Origin: Lewinellaceae bacterium
GTDB lineage: Bacteria > Bacteroidota > Bacteroidia > Chitinophagales > Saprospiraceae
Assembly (NCBI GenBank): GCA_016708875.1
Contig: JADJFA010000017.1
Span: 1-30,623, forward strand
Length of the DNA stretch: 30,623 bases
Direction of reading: 5' to 3'
Both the position numbers and the translations under genes were made by a program. Position 1 is the first letter of the stretch; every line of letters begins with the position of its first letter. Shown in pieces: positions 9,584 to 18,802 of this stretch. A model generated the notes under the pieces. The model was not told the origin of the DNA. It did no database searches and was given only the letters and a program-made list of their open reading frames with translations.

Positions 9584-12113
9584 TTAGTCTTTGACCTGGT
9601 CGGGAAAGTGTTTTTCATCAATTCGGCAAATCCGGGCAATCCCTTAAATTCGGGGATATTGACTTCTTCAAACGAAACCCTCGCTGTACAGCCTTTTCAA
9701 GATAGATCATCGCTTCATCGGGTTTCCCTCCTGCCAGTACCAATTTTATCATGCCCATGTAACCAAATGGGCTTTCCGGGTTCATATCAATGATCTTCAA
9801 ATAGGCTTCTCTTGCCGCGTCCAAATCCCCGGAAAGGCGGTAGGTATCGGCGAGGTCATTCTGTGTGTACAGATCGTGTGGCGCCAAGCTAAGTGTATGG
9901 AGTAGGGTTCGGATAGCTTCTTCATAACGCCCAGATCTGGAATAACACTGGCCGAGAAATCCCCACCCAAAAAATCGTTGGGCTTCAAGACTGTGGCCCG
10001 TTTCATCAGATCTGTAAACTTTCATACCAGCCAGCATCCATGTAGGGTTTCAACCATCATCAATAAGCCCATGCGGATGAATCGTATCCCATTGCCTGTT
10101 TGATGAGATGATGCTTCTTCTACTCTGCCTGTTTTGAAATAAACCAAGGCTAATGAGCGTAAACAGTTTACATCTTTGGGTTCTATTTCCAATGCCATTT
10201 TGTAGTACGGCTCTGCTTCTGCAAATTGCCCTGCATTGGAATGCAAGGCCCCTAGAAAAGTAAGGATGCTAGGCAAGGGTTTGCTTGTCTCGATCGCTTT
10301 CAGGAATGCCTGCTTGGCTTTCACAGTTTTGTTCTGAATAAAGGCAGATAGCCTAAAGCATCATGGAGCCGTACTTTTGTGTGGAATCAAGGGCGATTGC
10401 TTTTAGTAGATATTGTTCTGCACCAGAGAAGTTTCCATTGGCTTCGCTTTCCAAAATTGAAAGTGAAATCCATGGGTACCGGCTAGTAGAGTCAACCTGA
10501 AGGGCTTGGTCAATCAACTCCTTTGCATCCTGTGTTTCTTGAATTTGTATACCAACCTCCTCGCGGTGCTCGTATATGCTCGAGTCGAAGCTGGTGCTAT
10601 CTCAATTGTTCTCTTGGCGTAGACAACATGAGATTCAGCATTAGGAATTATATTGTCATAAACGGTGCTCATTGCCAAATACGTTGGTGCCGCATTTGGC
10701 AGCCATTTATGGCGATTTATGGTAAATATTCAACAGCCTATGCCAAGAAGAATCAACATTTATAGGGCTTTCAAGCATCACTTTCCCTTCAAAATAATAT
10801 TTCCGCGCCTGCAAACCGGGTACATATAAGTGCTGATTTCCCAACAGTTCGCTGGCCCGTTCAAGCAGGCGGGGGAAAATACATATTTTTCAGCCTTTCC
10901 AGCCGATAAAGATTTACATCCGTTTTCTCCATAGCCGTCAAATCATTGATGGCCTGTTGCATCATCCTGCAACCAGCAGCATAGTTACGGCGCATGGAAT
11001 AGTGCCTCCGCTCAGTTTGGGTCCCATAAGAAACGCGCAGATAATAGGCCTCCGCGCACTCGCCCGGGCGGCTCGAAAAGACCTTTTCTTTCAGGGCGTT
11101 TTAAATCGTAATAGAAAGTGCTCGAATGGTCAGGTCCACCGTTGCCAACACCTCATCTTCAATGCCCTTGCTGTCAGTAGCGCGCTGAAAATGGGCAATT
11201 GACCCGTCTGTTTTTCACCTGCGCAAGTATGTCAGGAACACCGCCGCCATTTTTCCGTGCGGTTGCCGACGGTCATGGGCACCTGACTTTGCGGGGACAC
11301 CTCGGGCGTTACATGGTCTTCCAGGTGGCGGCCTATTTCCATCAGGTTTACCGAAACCGTCGCTGTTGCCGTCGGCGAGGCCGTACAGGCCGTCTACAAG
11401 GTGAAACTGAAGGCACCACGCCCACCGCCCCATTGCTCGCCTTCGAGGCTGTATTCATCGGGCTGACAGGAGAGGATCTTGATTTCGTTGCGAACTGTTG
11501 TGCGAGGTTTTGGCTGGTGAGTTGCGCGCCACCGATACTGTTGCGGCCAGTTTACCACTCCGACAGGCATCGGTGATGATGAGAACCCGCGCCTTGTTCT
11601 CCGTGCTCAAAGGTTGTGACCACATCTTTCCAGGGAAAATATCGAATACGCGCCCGATATACGACTGAGGCAGGGAATCCCAGCAAAGCAAAAAACCGTG
11701 CTGGTTGCGGGTTTTGTTTCCACGTCCCCGTGACCTGAGAAGTAGATAATGGCCTGGTCGCCGGGCTTGCTTCGTCCATGAGCCAGCCGAGGGCGGCGTC
11801 GAACTGGGCGACGGTGGCTTGGGAATCGATCAGCACCTTTGAGGTGGTCGCCATCGAGCGAGCCACCGGCAGGCGAACGCAGGGAAATTGGCGAAGGCAT
11901 TGGCGTCCGCGTCGGCGAAGCGCAGGTCGGGAATTTGGGGTCTTGGTAGTCGGAGATGCCGATGACGACGGCTCTGGTTTTACCCGCCGAAGCGCGCAGC
12001 GCTTCGGCGGGTAAAGCGGGTAAAGGAGAGGCAACTGGCTTCACCGCTTTTTCGTTTTGAGAAAAAGTGGGGAAAGGGAGGGCGAGGAGCAGGGTGAAAA
12101 GGAGGTTTTTCAT
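9584..12113 (-). CDS. Caspase-family (C14) protease with EF-hand loop and TPRs, copy 2
   Basis: Starts at 12113, 11 bp after the stop of copy 3, with a clear signal peptide (MKNLLFTLLLALPFPTFSQ). It continues with a palindrome-encoded linker (LPAEALRASAGK) and the caspase domain: AVVIGISDYQ, histidine in YFSGHGDVE, cysteine in TDACRSGKLA. The EF-hand region reads LADGNSDG before a frameshift near 11347. The TPR half covers about 9584-10950, with readable units such as MALEIEPKDVNCLRSLALVY and FGYMGMIKLVLAGGKPDEAM, and ends KNTFPDQVKD. The caspase half is almost the same at DNA level as copies 1 and 3; the TPR half is clearly different. About ten frameshifts interrupt it, mainly at 10330-11200 and 11350-11900. 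Length of about 843 codons matches its neighbours. Confidence 0.82.
11979..12015. repeat. TTTACCCGCCGAAGC palindrome in caspase copy 2
   Basis: A perfect 17-bp stem (TTTACCCGCCGAAGCGC and its complement) with a GCA loop. It lies in frame between signal peptide and caspase domain, encoding the LPAEALRASAGK stretch. Copy 3 has the same hairpin with a paired base change in the stem. Confidence 0.88.
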
Positions 12114-12124
12114 GGCTGTGGGTT

Positions 12125-14372
12125 TTAGTCTTTGACTTGATCGGGGAAGTACTTTTTCATCAGGGTTTTCCATTGCTCCGTACGCTCCCGGAGCGGGGCT
12201 AGGTCGGGGGTTTGTTGCAGCCAGTCATAGTCATTCATTCCCTTCACAATTGCCTGTTCCAGCGTTTCAAAGCGTTGTCCACCTGATTTTGAATACTTTG
12301 GAGGCGCGCGAGGGCATAATATGCTCCAGGCAATGCCGGGTCGTGTTGGATGATTTTCCGATACAACTGCTCTGCCTGCTCATATCGATGGGATTTAGGC
12401 TTTCCACATTTCATAAGTTAAGAATCGCGAGAACTTGTCGGAATTGAGTTGGAGTCCCTTCTAAACATTGATTCTGCCTCCACATACCTCTCTGCAGCCC
12501 AATAAACATAGCCAAGTGACATCCTGTAAGTGACATTAAGTGAATCTATGGAGATACATCTTTTAAATGCAGATTCAGCATCGGCATAATATGAATTTTC
12601 TAATAACAAATTGCCTAAACAGATTGCACCCTGGTACTTGCAGAATCGTGGGCCAATATTTTTAACAGCAGTTCCTGGCGACTTCTCTGCGCTCAGTTTG
12701 CATGTAAATGCCTGCCAGATAAATGGCGCACAGGTCGTGGTAAGGATCTACAGACAGTCCTAGTTTATAGTATTTTTCTGCCTCAACAAAATTGCTGGCG
12801 TTATGGTGTACAGCGCCCAGGTACAGGTACACCTGAGCCGAAGGTTTTTCCATCCTGGATGCTTTTAAAAAATAAGGCAATGAAGCTGCTTGATCTTTTC
12901 GTCCATGGAAATACAATAAGCCCAGATAATACCATGTACCATAATTTGTGGAATCCAGTTTTAGTGCATGAAAAAGGTATTGCTCTGTGGTATCCAAATC
13001 TCTGACGCTTCGACTGTTTCGATAAGAGACAAAATGATAAAATCCGAATGCCCCCCAAGTATCGGCATTGTCGGGATTAATGTTTATTGATTTTGAGGAG
13101 AGCTTTTGCTATTTCAAACTTTTCTGAGTAAATAAAGTGAAAAGCCGTCTGGTTTATCGCCCAGGTCCAGGAAGGTGCTAATTCTATTGATTTATTACGG
13201 TAAAACAATAAGGAATCAGGGCTGGGGTAAAGCCTGTGGAATACCGTGCTCATTTGATAATATGCCAAAGGCAAATCGGGTTCCAACCCGACTGCTCGTC
13301 GGTATTTCTTCAAGAGGTTTTCGGCAAGTGCTGAATCCGGGTTCAGTGGGCTTTCCATTTGCAGCAGCCATCCTTCAAAAAACAACTGCCGGGCCTGTAG
13401 TGTAGTGCGCATATAATGCTCTGGACCGAGCAGTTCGGCGGCGCGTTCGAGCAGACGGGGGTAAGCTGCGTATTTTTTGAGGCGCTCCATTCGGTAGATC
13501 TGAATCTCAGTAGGCTCCATTTTCATCAGGTTATTGATGGCCTGTTGCGCGTCATCTTGCAAAGCGGCAGCATAGTTGCGGGGCATGGAATTGTGCAGCC
13601 GTTCCAGTTTTGGTTCGGCCGCAAGGCGCAGGTAGTAGCGTCCGCACATTCGCCGGGCGGCTCCAGAAAGACCTTTTCTTTCAGGGCGCCGCCCCATTGC
13701 TCGCCTTCGAGGCTGTACTCGTTGGGCTGGCAGGAAAGGATCTTGATCTCATTGGCAAATTGCTGCGCAAGGTTCTGGCTCGTGAGTTGCGCGCCACCGA
13801 TGCTGTTGCCCGCCAGTTTGCCGCTGCGGCAGGCATCGGTAATGATGAGCACCCGCGCCTTGTTCTCCGTGCTCAAAGTGGTGACCACATCTTTGAGGAA
13901 AATATCGGGTACGCGCCCGATATGTACGACTGCGGTGGCGAATCCCAGCAGAGCAAAAAACCGTGCTGGCTGCGGGTTTGGTTTCCACGTCGCCATGGCC
14001 GGAGAAGTAAATAATGGCCTGGTCGCCGGGCACTTTCGTCCATGAGCCAGTTGAGGGCGGCATCGAACTGCGCGAAAGTGGCTTGGGAATCGATCAGCAC
14101 TTTAGGTGATCTCCATCCAGAGAGCCACCTGCAGGGAGCGGAGGAAATTGGCGAAGGCTTCGGCGTCGTTATCGGCAAAGCGCAGGTCGGGGATTTGTGG
14201 GTCCTGGTAGTCGGAGATGCCGATGACGACGCTCTGGTTTACCCGCCGAAGCACGCAGTGCTTCGGCGGGTAAAACGGGCAAAGGTGACGCAACCGGCTT
14301 CACCGCTTTTTCGATCTGGGAAAAACCCTGGAAAGGGAGGATGAGAAGCAGGGTGAAAAGAAGGTTTTTCAT
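12125..14372 (-). CDS. Caspase-family (C14) protease with TPRs, copy 3, EF-hand segment deleted
   Basis: Starts at 14372, 11 bp after the stop of copy 4, with signal peptide MKNLLFTLLLILPFQGFSQ. The caspase domain keeps both catalytic residues (YFSGHG; ITDACRSGKLAGNSIGG). The frame then passes straight from CQPNEYSLEGEQWGG into ALKEKVFLEPPGECADA. About 325 bp found in the sister genes, including the EF-hand loop and a linker, is absent, yet the reading frame is kept across the joint (near 13690). The TPR half covers about 12125-13250 with its own sequence (ALKLDSTNYGTWYYLGLLYF, KYYKLGLSVDPYHDLCAIYL). Frameshifts occur near 12400-12670, 13000-13080, 13640 and 14030-14230. The deletion could be real or a short-read misassembly between near-identical copies. 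Confidence 0.8.
14238..14274. repeat. TTTACCCGCCGAAGC palindrome in caspase copy 3
   Basis: A perfect 17-bp stem (TTTACCCGCCGAAGCAC and its complement) with a GCA loop. Relative to copy 2, one stem pair has changed on both sides (G:C to A:T), so pairing is kept. It lies in the same place in the gene, upstream of VVIGISDYQ. Confidence 0.88.
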
Positions 14373-14383
14373 AGTTGTGGGTT

Positions 14384-16935
14384 TTAGTCTTTGACTTGAT
14401 CGGGGAAGTACTTTTTCATTAAAATCTTCCACTCCGGGAGGGCGCGGAGCGGGGCAAATTCGGAGTCTGTCGAAAGCGTTTTAAAATCACGAAGCCCAGT
14501 CTTCAGTGCGTTTTCCAGCGATTGCAAAGCCAAGTCAGTGTTTCCTTTTTTCAGGTGCAGTAAAGCAAAATTGTACAGGATTACCCATTGGTTTGGGGCA
14601 AGCCGATCTGCTTGGTTCAGTTTTCGTTCGGCATTTTCGAGGTCGTTTTTTCGCATCAGCGCACTTGCCCAACCCGCCAAAGCATAAATATTGGTCGAAT
14701 CAATCGAGACCGACCGCTCGAAAGCACTGATGGCCTCTTCCAAATTGCCCAGTCCTATCAATGCTTGCCCCATACCACTGAGCGAATAAGATGCGTTGCG
14801 GGTTGTCGAATCCAAAGCCAAAACACTGCGATACATTGACAAGGCATCCGAAAACTGGTTGTTGTTTAAATAAATATTCCCAAGAGAACCCAAGCCGAGA
14901 GGTTGGTGGAATCAAATCGCAGGGCATTTTTCAAATAAAAAATGGCATCCTGATTTCGGTTCATAATCATGAAAAGGATTCCCAAACCACTGTGATTCAA
15001 AGAACCAGCTGAATCAACCACAATGCCTTTTCGATAATAATATTCGGATTTTTCAAAATTTTGAAGTTGTAAAAACAAATTTCCGAGGTTACAAAAAGGT
15101 GCTGGATTTGTAGAATCCAATTGGATGGCTTTCAAATATGCCCATTCGCACTCCTTCGCGCGTCGCTGTTCAAAATATACTGAGGCCAAATTGTTGTAAA
15201 ACCAGCTACGCGTGCTGTCAATTTCGAGCACTTTGAGCATGACTTTTCGGCCAAATCAAGTCGTTTTTGGGCAGAATAGATAGGTTGATATGCATTAAGC
15301 AGCAAAGCCGACGATGAATCTATCGTCATGCCTTTTTCAAGCCAAGCTTGGGCGCGGTCTATCTGTCGAAATCGAGTGGACAAATCGGTGGCGAGCGAGG
15401 CAATGGGCAGCACCCATTTTGGCGCGGCATCCGTGGCTAACTGGACGTAATATTCTGCCGAATCCAAATTCACCACCGAGCGGCAAAATGCCGAACCCAG
15501 AAAAAAATAAGCCAAGGGGTGTTCCGGTTGCCAGCGCAGAGCTTCTCGATAATAATTGATGGTTTTTTCGCCCGTGCTTTTGTCGTTGTAATTCCGGTTT
15601 TGAGTACTGAACAAATAGCCCTCAAAGATATTTTTCCGCGCCATCAACTCTGGATAAAAATAATGGCTTTCGCCCAAGAGTTGAGCGGCGCGTGTTAAGT
15701 AAGCGGGAAAGTTTTGTATTCATTGTATTTCGTTTGAGCGGATTTGTGGCTTCTATTAAATCGTTTTTCAACAAACGATTCAGTGCCTGTTGCGAATCAT
15801 CCTGCAATGCGGCGGCGAAGTTTCTTTTAAATAGCCGTGCAAGGGGGCCAGCCCCGGCTCCCCGGAAATCGAAGTGTAAAATGCCTCAGCGCAATTGTTG
15901 GCAGGCTCCAAAACCGCTTTTCCGCCACCGCTTTTTGAACGCCCAATACTTTTGATGATGCCCGAATCGAGTTTTGCCAAAACCTCTTCTTCCAAACCCC
16001 GCCCTCGGTCACGGCAAAACGGGCAGCCCGCGGGCTTTCGACTTTCAAATCGGCCAAAATCGCCGCATTCACTGTCGCCAATCGCTCGGATTTGTTGCCC
16101 AAAAGCATGGGGACTTGGGTTTGCGGGGCGGCCTCGGCCGTCACTTTGTCTTCCAGGTAGCGGTCAATCTCGCCGACGGAAACGGTGCCGTCGCCGTTTC
16201 GGTCGGCGAGGCCGAACAGCCCTTCCACCAAATGGTAACTGAAAATGCCGCGCCCGCCGCCCCATTGTTCGCCTTCCAAACTCAGCCTCCGGGCTGGCAA
16301 CTCAGGATTTTCACCTCGTTGGAAAACTGTTTTGCCAAACTTGCGGCGGTTAGTTGGCTGCCGCCAATTTGGCTTCCGGCCAATTTCCCGGCGTGGCAGG
16401 CATCGGTAATGACAGTGACTTTCGCCAGATTCTGGGTGGAGAGCGTGGTCACGACCTCCTGCAAGAACGCCAGCGAGTAGGTGCCGCCGCCCATGTACAC
16501 CCGGGAGGGGGCATCCCATGCGAGCAGGAAGCCGGGCTGCGAGACGGTCTTGCGCTCCACGTCGCCGTGGCCGGAAAAATAGATGATCACCTGATCGTCT
16601 TTTTGTGCCTTTTCGATGAGTGCATCCAAGGCTTCAGCAATACGACCAGCTGTGGCCTGAGTATTGGTCAGCACCTGAAGGTGATCGCCATCGAGTGATC
16701 CGCCGGCAGGCGAGTAAAGAAAGTTGGCGAAGGCCTGGGCGTCCTTATCTGCAAAGCGCAGGTCGGGAATTTGGAGGTCCTGATAGTCGGAAATGCCGAT
16801 GACGACGGCTCTGGTGGCGCCCTCCTTCGCGCTGCGCGCTTCGGCGGGTAAAACAGGTAAAGGGCTGATACTCTTTTGCTGGGCGCTGAGTGAAAGCCCT
16901 AAAAGCAGGGCGAAGGTGGCAAGTGAAGTTCTCAT
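14384..16935 (-). CDS. Caspase-family (C14) protease with EF-hand loop and TPRs, copy 4 (first of the caspase run)
   Basis: First caspase gene in transcription order and the most divergent. The start at 16935 gives signal peptide MRTSLATFALLLGLSLSAQQ; a longer upstream frame exists but lacks a signal. Caspase domain at about residues 41-230: AVVIGISDYQDLQIPDLRF, histidine about 123 (YFSGHGDVE) and cysteine about 180 in TDACHAGKLAG, where sister genes have DACRSG. Then come a full EF-hand loop (DRNGDGTVSVGE), a linker (QDDSQQALNRLL), and about ten TPR units at 14384-15680 with DST-ending helices (MLKVLEIDSTRSWFYNNLAS, EEAISAFERSVSIDSTNIYA), ending KKYFPDQVKD. Frame breaks occur near 16285, 16010, 15830, 15660-15720, 15240 and 14890. 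The upstream 187 bp probably holds its promoter, though I see no clear match. Confidence 0.85.
16816..16852. repeat. Degenerate TTTACCCGCC-type palindrome in caspase copy 4
   Basis: The right side (GCGCTTCGGCGGGTAAA) matches the copy 2 hairpin. The left side (GGCGCCCTCCTTCGCGC) pairs only partly. The position is equivalent, encoding LPAEARSAKEGA. It looks like a worn or mutated copy of the same element. Confidence 0.6.
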
Positions 16936-17029
16936 AACGATAAAATGAAAGTTGAATTCAGCGTGCCATGAAAACCGGAGTAAATAGAAGGGTATAAAGG
17001 TAAAGGCAGTTTTGGTTTTTATGGCCGGC

Positions 17030-17108
17030 TCACTCCACCAGCACAAACCCCGTTTACCCGCCGAAGCACGAAGCCCCTCCTTTCGTGTTGCACACTATGG
17101 CGGGTAAA
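17030..17108. repeat. Duplicated CHAT C-terminal end plus palindrome
   Basis: On the minus strand, after the stop of the CHAT gene at 17123, the last codons of a CHAT gene (GFVLVE and a stop) recur at 17030-17050. They are separated from the true end by a palindrome-like insert whose ends are TTTACCCGCC and GGCGGGTAAA (17053-17108). The element is thus flanked by direct copies of about 20 bp. The same arrangement occurs after the third CHAT gene at 23830-23878. Confidence 0.7.
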
Positions 17109-17122
17109 TGCGTAGGGAGGGC

Positions 17123-18802
17123 TTACTCCACGAGCACAAACCCGGCCCACTGATAAGGATCCAAGCCCGCATCCCGCAACTCCTTCTGCGCCGCCCGGAA
17201 AGCCTCCGGAATGGTCATTTTTGTTCGAGCCATTTCTTGTAAAAAGTGGTCATCAGCAAGGAGGTCTGTTTATCCGGCACCTGCCAAAGGCTCATAATCA
17301 GGTACTTCGCCCGGCTATCTTGAATGCCCGCTGTAGGCCGTACACGCCTTCGTTGCCCTGGATGTCGCCGAGGCCGGTTTCGCAGGCGGAGAGGACGACG
17401 AGTTCGGTGTTGCTCAGGTTCATCTGGCTGATCTCGTAGGCGGTCAGGATGCCGTCTTCCATGCCGGGCTTGAGGGGTTTCCCGGTTTTCTAGGCGTGGT
17501 TGGCGCGCGAGCAGGAGGCCGGAGCGAATCATGGGGTGCTCGGAGATTTTGAAAACGGGTTCGTTCAACGTCGGAAGGGTTTTAAACCCTTCCGACGTTT
17601 TTGGGTCGGGGAAAAAGAAGCCATGAGTAGCTATGTGCAGTATCCTGGGAGATGGTTTTCCTCCAGCCCCAATGGATTTAAAGGTTTCCTCGGTGGCGGT
17701 ATAACCGCGGTTGGTTTGGTACTGGACTCCCGTTGCTTTTAGTATCCGTTCCAGATTGCCTACTTCGCGGTCAGTGAACGCTAGGCTGCCCCAGGTGCCG
17801 ACACGCAGCGTAGAGTCAGTGTTGAAAAAATTGAGTTCTCCGCGGGAGGCGATGGAAACGGAGTCAATCGAAGCAATGGCTTTCGTGAGGGTGGTGATAT
17901 CTGAATCGTATTGAATGCCACCAAAAAGAACGGCATCATTGGTGCTCGATTTGACCTGAGTAGGAACGACCAACTGTCCCGCCTTCGTACCTACGGCGAG
18001 TGAACGGGTGCTGCCGAGTTCACAATTGGTAGCGATCCCTAAGCACTGAATCTATGCCGATGGGGATTGCAGCGAGGTTGAGCCGATGGAGTAGTCCGGA
18101 GGGGGAGAAATATATGGTTTTAGTATCAGTAAGTTCTTTTTCAAGCGGTTGCCAGAGGAGTTCATACAGCGTTTTTTCAGGCTTGCCAACCGGGTTGATA
18201 CTCCGGTTCTTGATTGAATAAATGGTATTGGCATAATCTGCCTTTTTTTCGCCGGAAGTATGAAGCAGTACTTCTAGTTGTTTTGCTTCGAAAAGCGGGA
18301 TGAATTGGGGTTGGTTGCTACCCGCCTTAGCCGAGGCTTCGGCGGGTAAAAGGACGAGCGCGGCGTACATGGTGCTATCGGTTTTTTTAGGGAATTTGAC
18401 CCGAAAATGGATGAACTCAATGGCTGCTTCATCCTTTTTCAATGCCGACTGTACTTCTTGCCAATTCACCTGCTGTATGGCTTCGGCGAGACCGGAGACT
18501 GAACGGGCGAGTTCTTTTTCGGCGACATTGGCTTTTTCTTCTAGTTCGGCAATTCCTTTTCGCTCGGCGATGGGCAGGGCGTATTCAGTAGCGAGGCGGC
18601 GGCGGAAGCCTTTGAGGCGGCTGTTGATTTCCTCCGATTCTGGGGACGCCGCCGAGAGCTTATCAAGCCGGCATGCGGCACTAAGCAGGAAGCCTTTGTA
18701 AAACAGGGTTTGGCCATATGCAAGCGATGGCAGACTTGCCAGATCTGGCTCAAAAGGCGGGTTCACAGGTTGGTTTTGCCCTGCAGACGAGCAAGGATAC
18801 AA
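17123..18802 (-). CDS. CHAT-domain protease part of TPR-CHAT protein 1
   Basis: C-terminal half of the gene that begins at 20466, in a different frame from its TPR half. It opens with the helical segment before CHAT (SLAYGQTLFYKGFLLSAACR, RRLATEYALPIAERK, EVQSALKKDEAAIEFIHFRV), then YFSPSGLLHRLNLAAIPIG. The CHAT catalytic histidine is in RILHIATHGFFFPD (near 17625); the cysteine is in LSACETGLGDIQGNEG near 17380, reached only after a frame change near 17500. The end reads IMSLWQVPDKQTSLLMTTFY and WAGFVLVE-type residues. CHAT is a caspase-like (separase-related) peptidase fold. Frame breaks lie near 18020, 17500 and 17216 (A5 where A6 is needed). Two palindromes are translated inside it (18319-18348, 17567-17599). 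Substrate unknown. Confidence 0.85.
17567..17599. repeat. CGTCGGAAGGGTTT palindrome in CHAT 1
   Basis: A perfect 33-nt palindrome with a single unpaired centre base (arm AACGTCGGAAGGGTTT). It is read in frame as part of KTSEGFKTLPTLNEP, shortly after the catalytic histidine motif. The second and third CHAT genes carry it too; the fourth lacks this whole segment. Confidence 0.88.
18319..18348. repeat. TACCCGCC-type palindrome in CHAT 1
   Basis: Arms TACCCGCCTTAGCC (18319-18332) and GGCTTCGGCGGGTA (18335-18348) pair with two mismatches. Read in frame it gives LPAEASAKAGSNQ. The second CHAT gene has only LRPGDAQ at this place, so the element looks like an in-frame insertion. Confidence 0.72.

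Noticed and set aside
11979..14274. Intrinsic terminators at the in-gene hairpins
   Set aside because: They lie inside reading frames near the gene start and have no T-run following in the direction of transcription.
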